Counted from the first letter of the stretch, positions 6,863 to 16,123 are shown. The stretch is 64,000 bases of DNA from Kibdelosporangium sp. MJ126-NF4 (GCF_000826545.1 NZ_CDME01000002.1:992001-1056000), one strand, 5' to 3'. A program made the numbers and translations. Notes: generated by a model not told the origin, from the sequence alone.

Positions 6863-8917
6863 GTGGGTATCGAGACGCCGAGGCGACCGGTCGACAAGAC
6901 GATCGGGGGAGTGAGCTTCACGGATCCATATCACTGGCTCGGCGAGGACACCGACGAGGTGCGGCGCTGGCAGGACGAACAGGTGACGGCGGCTGTTGCC
7001 GCGGTCAGGGCGTCACCGCACTTCGAGCCTGTCCTGAAGTCGCTGCGAGATCTTCCGTCCAGTGTGGACACTGCGCTCGGGGCGCGAATTGTCGTGGCGG
7101 GCAGCGAGTTCTGGATCGGCCGCAACGGCGACGGATCCGCGCAAGCGCTGCGTGTCTCCGAAGGCGGGGTTGACCGAGTGCTTGTCGACGCCGGTGCCAT
7201 GACGGAGCGGCGTGGCGACGGAAGGCCGACGACCTTCGTCTACGCGATCCCGTCGCCGGATGGGCGGTGGGTGGCGTTCAGTCACTCGGCCGGTGGTGAG
7301 CCGTTCGGGCACTACGGTGTGGTCGAGGTGGAAACCGGGCGGCTGCTGGAGATCGCCGAGCCCGCGATGCAGGGCAACATGCTGCGTGTCGACTGGTTGC
7401 CGGACGCCACCGGCTTCTTCCTGCACGGACGCACTCCGGAAGGAAAGCACGCGCTGCGGTTCGCCGCGGTGAGCGACGACGCGACGAAGCATCCCGAGGC
7501 GGTGTTCGAGTTCAGTGACGTCTCGCCGACCGCGCTTGGTCTGACGCCGCAGATCTCGCCGTCGGGCCGGTTCGTCCTCGGGGTGACTGTGCCGCACGAG
7601 TATGTCGGCTCGGTGATCGGGGATCTGGCCACCGGGCAGTGGCGGCGGTTCGTGCCGGATGACTTCACCGAGGAGTTGTACGGCGCGTGGCTGGACGACG
7701 AGACCTACCTGGCGATCGTCACCGATGAGTCGCGGGGCCGCGTGGTGGCGATACCGGTGGGCACGTCGACCGACCGGACGACCTGGCGGGAGATCATCCC
7801 CGCGGGCGACCGCGTGCTGCGCTCACTGGACATCGTGGACGATCGGATTGTCCTGTCCGCACTGAAGGACGTGTCGCTGGACCTCACTGTGCACGCGTTG
7901 GACGGAACACTGCTGGGCACCGCACCGCTGCCACCAGCCAGTGCTTCCTTCGGGCTCGTGCTCGACCGGATACGGCCGAAGTCCGAGCAGTTCCTGTTCT
8001 ACGCCAACACTTTCACCAAGGCCGACACGCTGTACCGGCTCGACCTCGCCGAGGTGAGCCTGGAGGTGCTGGAAGAAGGCAGCACCCTGGACGGCATCAC
8101 GGTCGAGCAGTACTTCGCCACCTCGCGCGACGGTACCAGGATCCCCTACTTCGTTCTCGCCGGGCCGGACGGAAACCGCGGCAAGCCGACGCTGGTCAAC
8201 GCCTACGGCGGGTTCAACATCCCGTGGTTGCCGGTGTTCCTCGGGGAGAACACGCCGTTCGTTGAGGCGGGCGGGATCTATGTTCGGGCGAACCTGCGTG
8301 GTGGCAGCGAATACGGCCGCGACTGGTACGAAGCCGGTCGTAGGCAGCACAAACAGAACGTCTTCGACGACCTCCACGCGGTCGGTGCGGACCTTGTCTC
8401 ACGGGGGATCGCGAGTGCGTTGGCGTTTCACGGCGCGTCCAACGGCGGGCTCGTGGCCGGGGTCGCCGCGACCCGGCAGCCGGAGCTCTGGCAGGCGGTC
8501 GTCGCGCAGGTCCCAGTGCTCGATGTGCTCGAACCACTGTCCGGTGTGGCGGGTGCGGAGGCGATCCTTGCTGTGTACGCCAAGGACTACGGTGATCCCG
8601 ACGATCCCGCCGACGCCCGAGTCCTCGCCGAGTACTCCCCGTACCACAATATCCGTCCCGGGGTGGCTTATCCGGCCGTTCTACAGGTGATCGGCGAGCG
8701 TGACATCGGCTGCCCGCCCGTGCAGGGCAGGAAGTTCACCGCCGCGCTGCAGTACAGCTCCACGAGTGACCGGCCGGTGTTGCTGCGGGTCTGGAAGGAC
8801 GTCGGGCACGGCAGCCTTGATCCGGTGATCGCGGCCGAGGTCCGTGCCGAGATCCTCGCGTTCCTGCTGGACCAGTTGGGAGTCACAGCGCACCCCACGC
8901 CCCGGCACGGGCTTTGA
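6863..8917 (+). CDS. Prolyl oligopeptidase family serine peptidase (S9)
   Basis: 684 residues, the usual length for prolyl oligopeptidases, without a signal peptide and so probably cytoplasmic. A seven-bladed propeller-like N-terminal region (about 80-400) begins after DPYHWLGED, the classical S9A opening. The alpha/beta hydrolase domain has the nucleophile in GASNGGL (Ser526), with Asp614 in GERD and His649 in GHGS completing the triad. GTG at 6863 puts the DPYHWL motif at the expected distance from the N-terminus. It probably cleaves short peptides after proline. The 3' end overlaps the convergent LysR gene by 35 nt. Confidence 0.9.
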   Translation: MGIETPRRPVDKTIGGVSFTDPYHWLGEDTDEVRRWQDEQVTAAVAAVRASPHFEPVLKSLRDLPSSVDTALGARIVVAGSEFWIGRNGDGSAQALRVSEGGVDRVLVDAGAMTERRGDGRPTTFVYAIPSPDGRWVAFSHSAGGEPFGHYGVVEVETGRLLEIAEPAMQGNMLRVDWLPDATGFFLHGRTPEGKHALRFAAVSDDATKHPEAVFEFSDVSPTALGLTPQISPSGRFVLGVTVPHEYVGSVIGDLATGQWRRFVPDDFTEELYGAWLDDETYLAIVTDESRGRVVAIPVGTSTDRTTWREIIPAGDRVLRSLDIVDDRIVLSALKDVSLDLTVHALDGTLLGTAPLPPASASFGLVLDRIRPKSEQFLFYANTFTKADTLYRLDLAEVSLEVLEEGSTLDGITVEQYFATSRDGTRIPYFVLAGPDGNRGKPTLVNAYGGFNIPWLPVFLGENTPFVEAGGIYVRANLRGGSEYGRDWYEAGRRQHKQNVFDDLHAVGADLVSRGIASALAFHGASNGGLVAGVAATRQPELWQAVVAQVPVLDVLEPLSGVAGAEAILAVYAKDYGDPDDPADARVLAEYSPYHNIRPGVAYPAVLQVIGERDIGCPPVQGRKFTAALQYSSTSDRPVLLRVWKDVGHGSLDPVIAAEVRAEILAFLLDQLGVTAHPTPRHGL

Positions 8918-9779
8918 GGTGATCGTGCACGAGCGCGATCGCCGGATCGTCCAGTCCATCCGTGCGTATCGCCAGGAACAGCGTGTTCAGTGGCTGGACC
9001 TGTGCCTGGTGCAGGATCTCGACTGATCCGGCGGTCAGTGCCGGTTCGGCGATGTAGCGCGGCAACACCGACACGCCCGCACCGGCGACCACCGCGGCGA
9101 GAACTGCACGCAGGTCCGGCACAGTGATCGATGTGGGATTCGGTGGCCTGCGCCCGAACTCGCTGCGCCAGTACCGGCGGATGATCGGCAGGTCGTCGTC
9201 GTAGGCGACCAACGGCAAGTGCGCCAACGCCTTGACCGCGTCCTGCGCCAACTGTCGTTGGTGGACGGTCCGTGCCAGCGCGGGCGGACCGACCAGAACG
9301 AACTCCTCGTCGACGAACGTGGTGGCGACGATACTCCCGCGCCGGGGCCGGATCGCCGACACCACGATGTCCACTGTGTCGTCGTGCAGGGCGGCCAGCA
9401 GTTCCTCGGCGACGCCGAGCGTGACCCGCAGGCGTAGGCCGCGGACAGTCAGTGGGGCCAGGGTGGGCAGGATCCGGGCGGTCATCAGCTCGGCCGGGCC
9501 GCCGAGTCGGACGGTCCCCGGCGACTCGGCGCCCGTGGCGAGTTCGGCGGTGAGCTGGTCGAGGTGCGGGCCGATCCGGGCGGCCAGGTCGTCGGCGTAG
9601 GCGGTGGGAACGACTCCGCGGCCCGCGCGGACGAACAACTGCCTGCCGAGCTCCTGTTCCAGTCTCGCCAGGTGGCCGCTGACCGCGGGCTGGGTCAGGC
9701 CGCGGTCGGCCGCGGCGGCCGTCAGTGACCCCTGGCGGTGGATCGCCAGGAACGTCACCAGCAGATCGACGTTCGGCAC
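8883..9779 (-). CDS. LysR-family transcriptional regulator
   Basis: 298 residues. Winged helix-turn-helix at 1-60 (LVTFLAIHRQGSLTAAAADR, QPAVSGHLARLEQELG), then a periplasmic-binding-protein-like effector domain. GTG at 9779 has GGGGAG 4-5 nt upstream; the in-frame GTG at 9791 has none. It is divergent from the DJ-1/PfpI gene, with a perfect inverted repeat in the shared region at 9792-9809. This is the normal arrangement for a LysR regulator that controls the neighbour and itself. The ligand is unknown. Confidence 0.88.
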   Translation of the reverse strand: MPNVDLLVTFLAIHRQGSLTAAAADRGLTQPAVSGHLARLEQELGRQLFVRAGRGVVPTAYADDLAARIGPHLDQLTAELATGAESPGTVRLGGPAELMTARILPTLAPLTVRGLRLRVTLGVAEELLAALHDDTVDIVVSAIRPRRGSIVATTFVDEEFVLVGPPALARTVHQRQLAQDAVKALAHLPLVAYDDDLPIIRRYWRSEFGRRPPNPTSITVPDLRAVLAAVVAGAGVSVLPRYIAEPALTAGSVEILHQAQVQPLNTLFLAIRTDGLDDPAIALVHDHLKARAGAWGAL

Positions 9780-9791
9780 GCAACTCCCCAC

Positions 9792-9809
9792 TCATAACAA
9801 AATTTATGA
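9792..9809. promoter_or_regulatory. Inverted repeat, probable LysR binding site
   Basis: TCATAA and TTATGA arms with a 6-nt AT-rich centre (CAAAAT), a perfect palindrome with the size and T-N11-A-like character of LysR boxes. It lies 12 nt upstream of the regulator start and about 80 nt upstream of the DJ-1/PfpI gene, in an AT-rich pocket of otherwise GC-rich DNA. Confidence 0.65.
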
Positions 9810-9886
9810 CTGGGCGGATCATACTGGATTAAACCTGATGGAATGGTCGTTGTCGTGATCACCTGACAACGAAAGGAAACACACTG

Positions 9887-10552
9887 ATGGCCAGGGTTCT
9901 GATGGTGCTGACCGGCGCGGATTCGCTCGTGATGGCCGATGGCACCGTGCACCCCACCGGGTTCTGGGCCGAGGAGGTCGCGGCCTCGCGCCGGGTGCTC
10001 ACCGACGCGGGGTTCGACGTCGACATCGCCACTCCCGGCGGCATCCAGCCACCGCCGGACCAGAGCAGCATGACTCCGCCGTTCACCGCATACCTCGACA
10101 CCATCGCCGACGAACTCGCCACGCCTCTGTCTCTCGGTGAGGTCGCCATCGACGGCTACGACGCCCTCTACCTGCCCGGCGGCCACGGCCCGATGACGGA
10201 CCTGGCCACAGACCGGGACATGGCCAGGTTGCTGCGGTCAGCCAACGAGCGGGGCGTCATCGTCGCGTCGCTGTGTCACGGCCAGGCGGCGCTGCTGAGC
10301 ACGGCGGTCGACGGCGAGTTCGCGTTCGCGGGCAAGCGGCTCACGGTGTTCAGCAACGCCGAGGAGCTCGGCGGCGGAACAGGGGAGCGCACTCCGTACT
10401 TCGTCGAGACCCGGCTGCGTGAGCTCGGCGCGATCGTGGAGGTCGGTGCGCCGTGGTCGGACACTGTCGTCGTGGACGGCACGCTGATCACAGGACAAAA
10501 CCCCCGATCCAGCGTGCGTACCGCCAAGAGCGTGGTGGCCGCACTGACCTGA
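9887..10552 (+). CDS. DJ-1/PfpI family class I glutamine amidotransferase-like protein
   Basis: 221 residues. The nucleophile elbow SLCHGQAALL places the reactive cysteine at residue 130 with His next to it, and YDALYLPGGHGPM upstream is the conserved oxyanion region. This combination is typical of the type 1 glutamine amidotransferase-like DJ-1/Hsp31 group (glyoxalase III, deglycase or chaperone activities in relatives). A ribosome binding site AAAGGAAA precedes the ATG. Divergent from the LysR regulator. The exact activity cannot be told from sequence. Confidence 0.88.
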   Translation: MARVLMVLTGADSLVMADGTVHPTGFWAEEVAASRRVLTDAGFDVDIATPGGIQPPPDQSSMTPPFTAYLDTIADELATPLSLGEVAIDGYDALYLPGGHGPMTDLATDRDMARLLRSANERGVIVASLCHGQAALLSTAVDGEFAFAGKRLTVFSNAEELGGGTGERTPYFVETRLRELGAIVEVGAPWSDTVVVDGTLITGQNPRSSVRTAKSVVAALT

Positions 10553-10605
10553 TTCGCCACCTGATCCACCTCTGTGTTCAGGCACGCAGGCCTGGTGGTC
10601 TCGGA

Positions 10606-10611
10606 TAGTGT
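10606..10611 (+). promoter_or_regulatory. -10 hexamer of a likely leaderless promoter
   Basis: TAGTGT ends 7 nt before the GTG at 10619, with no Shine-Dalgarno sequence. This favours 10619 over the in-frame ATG at 10574. Confidence 0.5.
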
Positions 10612-10618
10612 CACGGGC

Positions 10619-11851
10619 GTGGCGCAGCGGATCTTGGTACACATGGAACGGGTGGAACGGGCATGGTCCGACCCGTCGGAGGAGCAGCTGTTCGACCTGA
10701 TCAGTGAGCTGGATCTGCACAGCCAGTACCTCATCGTCGAGCGGGTCGACGCGCCCAACGACATGTTCTACATCCAGGTGCGGATCAGCGACGACTTCAG
10801 CCACTACGACATCGAGTACCGCGACGGCGGGCCGGACGCGCACTTCGCCGCCGTGGTCAAGCGGGATGACGAGGTCGCCGCGCACGAGTTGGTGTCGCGG
10901 ATCATGACACAGTGGATGTTCGGCGAGGACGGCTGGCGCGAGGCCGTGCCGTGGCATCGGTGGACACCGGAACGATGCGGCTGCTGCGGCCAGCACATCC
11001 CCACGACAGACCAGATCGACTTCCGCCTCTACCGGCCGGAGGTCGCGATCGACAAGCCCAAGGAGGACGTGCACGGCGTCAACCCGGGGCTGCTGCGCGT
11101 CGACGGCGAGGGGGCGTTCGCCCGCTGCCTGCTGCCGATCGCGCTGTCCGAGGGTGTCACGATGGTGTTCGGCGCGTGGATGAAGATCAGCGACGAGGAT
11201 CTGGACCGTGCCGCGGCCGTGTGGAACGAGGACGCGTACCAGGACCTCGTCCTGCACGGCACGTTCGCCAACGTGATCAAGCCGTGGGGTGAGGAGATTT
11301 TCGACGCCCCGCTGACCGCCGTCGTGCGCAACGTCACCGAGATCCCGTACATCACCGCCTCGGATCATCCGCTGCTGCACCGGGTGCTGGCCGAGACGTG
11401 GAACCGCGACTACGTACTCGGCTTCTTCAGCGTCGCCCTGCCGGTCAGCTTCCGGGAATCCGTCGGCGGTGACTGGAGCATCGAGCGCACGGCCGGGCTG
11501 ACCGCGCGCGTCGAGGGCAGCACGCTGACGTTCAGCGGTCCGGGCCGCACTGTCCACATCGACCAGTTCGCCGACCGGCGCGACCGGTCCGCGGAGGAGT
11601 TCCTCGACGTGCTGCTCGAAGGAGCGCCGGAGGTCTCGGTCGGACAGTCCAGCCGACAGGAGATGGGCGTCGAGGTGCGCTACTGCTTCTGGCTGGCCAA
11701 CACCGTCGACGGAAATCGGCGCAACGAGGTGTACGGGTTTGTGGCGTGGCCGGGCGCGGCGTTACGAGTGGTGTGCATTATCGACAACCCGTCGGATTCG
11801 GAACACGCGTGGGCCATGCATGTTTACAACTCGGTCCAGTATCACGGGTAA
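10619..11851 (+). CDS. DUF2199-domain protein of unknown function
   Basis: 410 residues in three parts. Residues about 1-110 form an acidic alpha/beta domain (FDLISELDLHSQYLIVERVD) resembling actinomycete immunity-like or regulatory small domains. Residues about 115-300 match DUF2199, recognised by the CGCCGQHIP zinc-ribbon-like motif, LLPIALSEG and FGAWMKIS. A C-terminal domain of about 110 residues ends YNSVQYHG. No enzyme motif is visible. The GTG at 10619 is chosen from the leaderless promoter spacing. It is followed after 26 nt by a membrane protein on the same strand. Confidence 0.7.
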   Translation: MAQRILVHMERVERAWSDPSEEQLFDLISELDLHSQYLIVERVDAPNDMFYIQVRISDDFSHYDIEYRDGGPDAHFAAVVKRDDEVAAHELVSRIMTQWMFGEDGWREAVPWHRWTPERCGCCGQHIPTTDQIDFRLYRPEVAIDKPKEDVHGVNPGLLRVDGEGAFARCLLPIALSEGVTMVFGAWMKISDEDLDRAAAVWNEDAYQDLVLHGTFANVIKPWGEEIFDAPLTAVVRNVTEIPYITASDHPLLHRVLAETWNRDYVLGFFSVALPVSFRESVGGDWSIERTAGLTARVEGSTLTFSGPGRTVHIDQFADRRDRSAEEFLDVLLEGAPEVSVGQSSRQEMGVEVRYCFWLANTVDGNRRNEVYGFVAWPGAALRVVCIIDNPSDSEHAWAMHVYNSVQYHG

Positions 11852-11877
11852 TTCGGTAAAATCGGGTGGACGAGGTC

Positions 11878-12384
11878 ATGACGCAATCAGTGGACAATTC
11901 GGTGGGCAATCTGGTGCGAACCTGGTCGGCGCTGTTCTGCGTGCTGGCCGGGATCGTCACGATCGCCATCGTCCTGGCGTACGCGCAACTCACCGACGGC
12001 GCCACGACGACCGCGCTCATGTTGTGCGCGGCCACGATCGTGACGGGCGCGGCGTCGATCATCAGGGAAAAGGCGTGGCTGGTCGCCGTGGCGGCCGCGC
12101 TGCTGCTGGCCGGGGCGACGAGCGCCGTGATGAGCCTACAGTCGCAGGAGTCCGGCGTGGACTCGCTCCAGCAGGTCCATCGAGGGCCGGTTGCCGACCA
12201 GTTCGAGCTCGTGCACGTGGATCAGGCCCAGGTCGACCACGTCCGCGATCAGCACTCGCGCGGCGCCGAGTGGCAGACCGAGGTGCACCGCGAGCTCCGC
12301 GGTCGACATCGGGGTCTGGCAGGCCACGCAGATCGCCCGGTGGTCGGTACGCAACGTAGTCAGGTCCGTCTGCCATCCGGGTGA
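11878..12384 (+). CDS. Membrane protein whose 3' half is antisense to the DUF742 gene
   Basis: The first 88 codons give a convincing small membrane protein. MTQSVDNSVGNLVRTW is followed by three hydrophobic segments (LFCVLAGIVTIAIVLAYA, TALMLCAATIVTGAASII, AWLVAVAAALLLAGATSAV). From about 12136 the frame continues for 83 codons opposite the DUF742 gene, and this part (many Gln, His, Arg) looks like antisense translation. Either the protein has a long disordered tail or a natural stop has been lost. GAGG lies just upstream of the ATG. It is 26 nt after the DUF2199 gene and may be co-transcribed with it. Confidence 0.5.
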   Translation: MTQSVDNSVGNLVRTWSALFCVLAGIVTIAIVLAYAQLTDGATTTALMLCAATIVTGAASIIREKAWLVAVAAALLLAGATSAVMSLQSQESGVDSLQQVHRGPVADQFELVHVDQAQVDHVRDQHSRGAEWQTEVHRELRGRHRGLAGHADRPVVGTQRSQVRLPSG

Positions 12385-12705
12385 GTAGGACAGCAGGGTC
12401 TCCAGTTCGAGCGTGTGTACCGGCCGGGTCCGCCCGCCGGTGCGGGTGTACGGGCGCACCAGCCTGCGCGGCTCGGCCTCCTCGACGGGCTCGGGGAAGA
12501 CGCCGGAGTCGTCACCGAACGGCGGGTCGTCCGGGTCGACGGGTTCGAGGTACGGCTCGGTTGTCGGCTGCTCCGCCGCCCGCTTGTCCTGACTTACCAC
12601 CGGATTCTCCACCAACGAACGCAACTGGAAATCGTGGTCGGCCCATGTTTGGTAATCGCCCCAGCCCCCGAAGAACAAACCAGTGAGCTGACGGTTGTCG
12701 CTCAT
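12136..12705 (-). CDS. DUF742 protein (conservon CvnC-like), orphan
   Basis: 189 residues. The C-terminal half matches DUF742: RRLVRPYTRTGGRTRPVH, then RAICVACQTPMSTAELAVHLGLPLGAARVLIADV, a winged-helix-like region. The N-terminal 80 residues are acidic, proline-rich and probably disordered. In Streptomyces conservons DUF742 (CvnC) sits between a histidine kinase, a roadblock protein and a small GTPase. None of these is nearby, so this copy is an orphan. ATG at 12705 starts MSDNRQLTGLFFGG; longer frames upstream are not protein-like. It overlaps the membrane protein on the other strand by 249 nt. Confidence 0.85.
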   Translation of the reverse strand: MSDNRQLTGLFFGGWGDYQTWADHDFQLRSLVENPVVSQDKRAAEQPTTEPYLEPVDPDDPPFGDDSGVFPEPVEEAEPRRLVRPYTRTGGRTRPVHTLELETLLSYSPGWQTDLTTLRTDHRAICVACQTPMSTAELAVHLGLPLGAARVLIADVVDLGLIHVHELELVGNRPSMDLLERVHAGLLRL

Positions 12706-12955
12706 GGCGGAATTCACCCACCCGCGCTCGCCCGACGAAAGTGTGAGTTTAGGTTGGTTTCTGATTGTCACGCAATGGTTCTTCTGGGTTTTCGTGAGAC
12801 GATCACAGTTGGTTAGTTTGTCACGTACACGCCGGCGGTGGATCACCCGCCCGTCCAAGACCTGTGCGACGCGGTTCGTCCTCAGTGGAGCGAACTCCGT
12901 GACGGCGGCCAAAATCGGGTGCGGACGTTCGGCGCGGTGGTGTGTGATCAAGCGC

Positions 12956-13822
12956 ATGGCGATTGTGCTGGGCAAGCCGGGCGTTGACGGGCTGGGCGAG
13001 GCTGTGGATGCCCTGCGGGAGTGGCAGTACGAGGGTGCGCCGATGCAACTGCATCCGGGGGACGTTGGCTGGTTCTGGCGGTTCGGTGCGGAGGCGACGG
13101 CCGCGGCGGTGCGGACGTGGAGCCGGGACGGACGGATCCTGGCCGTCGGGATGCTGGACGGTCCCGAGTTGTTGCGGCTGACGATCGCGCCGGACGTTCG
13201 GCGGGACGAGCACCTGGCGCGGCAGATGGTCGCGGACATGATCGAGCCGGAGCGCGGCGTGTTGCCGTCGGGCAAGGTGAACGTCGAGGCGCCGATGGAC
13301 GCCTTGGTCCAGGATCTGCTGGCCGAGGAGGGCTGGAACGCCGACGATCCGTGGACGCCGTTGCGCCGCGACCTCACGGAGCCGGTGCAGGGCCCTGGCG
13401 TGCGGATCGAGGTGATCGGGCCGGAGCAGGCACACGTGCGGACCGCCATCCAGCGCTCGGCGTTCGACGGCTCGTCCTTCACCGACGAGCGCTGGCACGT
13501 GATGGCGTCGGGAGTGGCGTACGCCGATGCCCGATGCCTGGTCGCGTACGACGACCAGGGCAACGCGGTGGCGGCGGTGACGGTGTGGGCGGCCGGTCCG
13601 GGGAAGCCCGGCTTGCTGGAGCCGATGGGTGTGCACCAGGACCATCGTGGCCACGGCTATGGCAGGGAGATCACCGTCGCCGGAGCGGCCATGCTCCGGG
13701 AACTGGGCTCGTCGAGCGCGATCGTCTCCACCCCGAGCTCCAATGTCGGCGCGGTCGCCACCTACAAGTCAGGGGGCTTCCAGCCACGTCCCGAGGTACG
13801 GGACTTGTACCGGGAAGCCTAG
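12956..13822 (+). CDS. GNAT-family N-acetyltransferase with duplicated fold
   Basis: 288 residues. The C-terminal half has the acetyl-CoA-binding motif (MGVHQDHRGHGYGREI) followed by a helix and STPSSNVGAVATYKSGGF, the usual end of a GNAT domain. The N-terminal half (about 1-130) looks like a degenerate second GNAT domain, as in several actinobacterial tandem GNAT proteins. ATG at 12956 is preferred, since TGTGAT sits 7 nt upstream as a poor -10; an in-frame GTG at 12944 is possible. Substrate unknown. Divergent from DUF742 across 250 nt in which I see no gene. Confidence 0.8.
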   Translation: MAIVLGKPGVDGLGEAVDALREWQYEGAPMQLHPGDVGWFWRFGAEATAAAVRTWSRDGRILAVGMLDGPELLRLTIAPDVRRDEHLARQMVADMIEPERGVLPSGKVNVEAPMDALVQDLLAEEGWNADDPWTPLRRDLTEPVQGPGVRIEVIGPEQAHVRTAIQRSAFDGSSFTDERWHVMASGVAYADARCLVAYDDQGNAVAAVTVWAAGPGKPGLLEPMGVHQDHRGHGYGREITVAGAAMLRELGSSSAIVSTPSSNVGAVATYKSGGFQPRPEVRDLYREA

Positions 13823-13863
13823 TCAGAGGTCGTCTCGATCACCGGATCCGGCGTTGGTCAGGG

Positions 13864-14487
13864 TCAGGACGTCGGCGGAGCAGCCGATGCCGACCCCGTC
13901 GAACGGTTCCCCACGACCTGCTTGACCTTCTGGCACTCCTCGGCCTGCGCGGCCGCCGCCTCCATCTCGGGACCGGACAGGGCAGGCTGGTCCAGCGGGT
14001 TCTGCATCGAGCCCAACGCGGACATGTCCTTCGCGACTTCCTGAACGGCGGTGGCCACCGCCTGCTGGTTGTTCGGGTCGACCCCGTCCAGCTTGGCCCT
14101 GGCGTTGTCGACGCTCTGTTTGAGCTGGGCGAAGGTCGAGCGCAGTGAGTCCACCGCGGCCTTGCCGTCGGGCACGTTCGTCGTGTGCACGTTGGTCAGG
14201 TCGTCGTTCGCTTCGGCCAGCCCGGTGGACAGCCCCGACAGTTGGGTCTTGATCGACGTCACGGCGGCGGCCGGGCTGCTGGTGTCCGGACGGTAGGCCG
14301 CGGCGGGAACGATGAACTTCGCCACCGCGCCGCAGAGATCGTCGGCGAACTCGACCTTGTCGCGGTCGGGTGCGGGCGACGTGGAGGTGGGCGTCGCCGT
14401 GCCCGGACCTGCCGGTGGGCTACTGCCGCACGCCGTGGTGAGCAGTGCGGTGGTGGCCAGTGCGAGGACGACAGTCAGCCGCCGCAT
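13864..14487 (-). CDS. Secreted lipoprotein, function unknown
   Basis: 207 residues. The N-terminus MRRLTVVLALATTALLTTACGSS is a lipoprotein signal peptide with lipobox LTTAC, so the mature protein starts at Cys and is anchored outside the membrane. A Thr/Ser/Pro linker follows, then a helical domain rich in Ala, Gln and Asp (FADDLCGAVAKFI, LKQSVDNARAKLDGVDP) that looks like a helical bundle. AAGGAG precedes the ATG at 14487; the frame extends upstream to 14607 without signal-peptide logic. I do not recognise the family. Confidence 0.8.
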   Translation of the reverse strand: MRRLTVVLALATTALLTTACGSSPPAGPGTATPTSTSPAPDRDKVEFADDLCGAVAKFIVPAAAYRPDTSSPAAAVTSIKTQLSGLSTGLAEANDDLTNVHTTNVPDGKAAVDSLRSTFAQLKQSVDNARAKLDGVDPNNQQAVATAVQEVAKDMSALGSMQNPLDQPALSGPEMEAAAAQAEECQKVKQVVGNRSTGSASAAPPTS

Positions 14488-14638
14488 GGGGGCTCCTTGT
14501 GGTTGTCCGATTCCGGTGGGTATCGGGTATCCGCCGAAAACTTTCTCAATCTTTTTCGGCGGGGATGTCGAATCGCGTCGAGCCGGTTCGACGACTGGGT
14601 GAGACACACCGGGAGATCAGGACAGAGGGAGACAGGCA

Positions 14639-16123
14639 ATGAAAGCGGGACGACGTGAATGGCTGGGACTGGCGGTACTCGCACTGCCGACGCTGTTGCT
14701 GTCGCTGGACATGAGCGTGCTGCACCTCGCGGTCCCGCATCTGGCCGCCGACCTGCGGCCCAGCAGCACCCAACTGCTGTGGATCATCGACATCTACGGG
14801 TTCCTGACCGCCGGGTTCCTCGTCACCATGGGCACCCTCGGCGACCGGATCGGCAGGCGGAAACTCCTGATGATCGGCGGCGCCGCGTTCGGGCTGGCCT
14901 CGATCGCCGCGGCGTTCGCCACCAGCCCGCAGATGCTCATCGCCGCACGGGCCGTGCTCGGCGTGGCCGGGGCGACGCTGATGCCGTCCACTCTCGCGCT
15001 GATCAGCAACATGTTCCAGGACGCCAAGCAGCGCGGCACGGCGATCGCGGTGTGGATGAGCTGCTTCATGGGCGGCATGATGCTCGGCCCGGTCGTCGGC
15101 GGTGTGCTGCTGGAGAACTTCCGATGGGGCGCGGTGTTCCTGTTGGCCGTCCCGGTCATGGTGCTGTTGCTGGCAGCCGCGCCCAAGCTGCTGCCGGAGT
15201 ACAAGGACACCGAGGCCGGTCGGCTCGACCTGGCCAGCGTGGCGCTGTCGCTCGGCGCGATCCTGCCGATCATCTACGGCCTCAAGGAGATCGCCAAGGA
15301 CGGCCTCGGTCTGGTCAACGTGATCGCACTGGTCGTCGGCCTGCTGGTGGGCACGGTCTTCGTCCGGCGCCAGGGCACGCTGGCCACCCCGATGCTGGAC
15401 CTGACCCTGTTCAAGGTGCGCAAGTTCAGTGCGGCGCTGGGCATCATGCTGGTCGGCGCGATCACCATGGGTGGGATGTTCATGCTGGTCAGCCAGTACA
15501 TCCAGCTCGTGCTCGGGCTCAACGCCGCCGAGGCGGGGCTGTGGATGGTGCCGCAGGCGGTCGCTGTGGTGATCGGCTCGCTGATCGCGCCGAAGCTCGC
15601 CGAGCGCTACCGCCCGGAGTTCGTGCTCGGCTTCGGGATGCTCGTGGCGACCGCCGGGATCCTGCTGTACCTGCTGGCCGACGGGCAGAGCGGGCTGACC
15701 GCGGTCGTGATCGGGCTCAGTGTGTCCGCGTTCGGCATGGGCCCGCAGGGTGTGCTGTGCACCGAGATGGTCGTCAGCTCCGTGCCGCCGCAGAAGGCCG
15801 GTGCCGCGTCGGCGATGTCGGAGACCAGCGGCGAGTTCGGGATCGCCATGGGGATCGCGGTGTTCGGCAGCATCGGCACGGCCGTCTACCAGGGCATCGT
15901 CCCGGCAGGGACACCCGACAGCCTCGCCGGTGCGCTGGAGTCCGCCGCGCAACTGCCCGGCCCGGCCGCGCAGGACCTGGTCACCGTCGCACGGGAGGCG
16001 TTCACCTCGGGCCTGCACACCGTGGCCGGGATCGCCTCGGTGATCATCGTGGTGTTCGCCGTGGCCGGGATGGTGCTGCTGCGACGCAGGACCGAGAACA
16101 CCGAGGAACTGGTGAATACCTGA
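14639..16123 (+). CDS. MFS drug:H+ antiporter-2 (DHA2) efflux transporter
   Basis: 494 residues with about 14 hydrophobic segments, the size of DHA2/EmrB-QacA pumps. Motif A appears as GTLGDRIGRRKLL and the antiporter motif region as MLGPVVGGVLLENFRWGAVF. GACAGAGGGAG precedes the ATG. It starts 151 nt from the divergent lipoprotein gene. It is a clear paralogue of the pump at 48468-49973: both begin REWLGLAV and share the PSSTQLLWI segment. The substrate is probably a lipophilic cation or antibiotic (inference). Confidence 0.92.
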   Translation: MKAGRREWLGLAVLALPTLLLSLDMSVLHLAVPHLAADLRPSSTQLLWIIDIYGFLTAGFLVTMGTLGDRIGRRKLLMIGGAAFGLASIAAAFATSPQMLIAARAVLGVAGATLMPSTLALISNMFQDAKQRGTAIAVWMSCFMGGMMLGPVVGGVLLENFRWGAVFLLAVPVMVLLLAAAPKLLPEYKDTEAGRLDLASVALSLGAILPIIYGLKEIAKDGLGLVNVIALVVGLLVGTVFVRRQGTLATPMLDLTLFKVRKFSAALGIMLVGAITMGGMFMLVSQYIQLVLGLNAAEAGLWMVPQAVAVVIGSLIAPKLAERYRPEFVLGFGMLVATAGILLYLLADGQSGLTAVVIGLSVSAFGMGPQGVLCTEMVVSSVPPQKAGAASAMSETSGEFGIAMGIAVFGSIGTAVYQGIVPAGTPDSLAGALESAAQLPGPAAQDLVTVAREAFTSGLHTVAGIASVIIVVFAVAGMVLLRRRTENTEELVNT

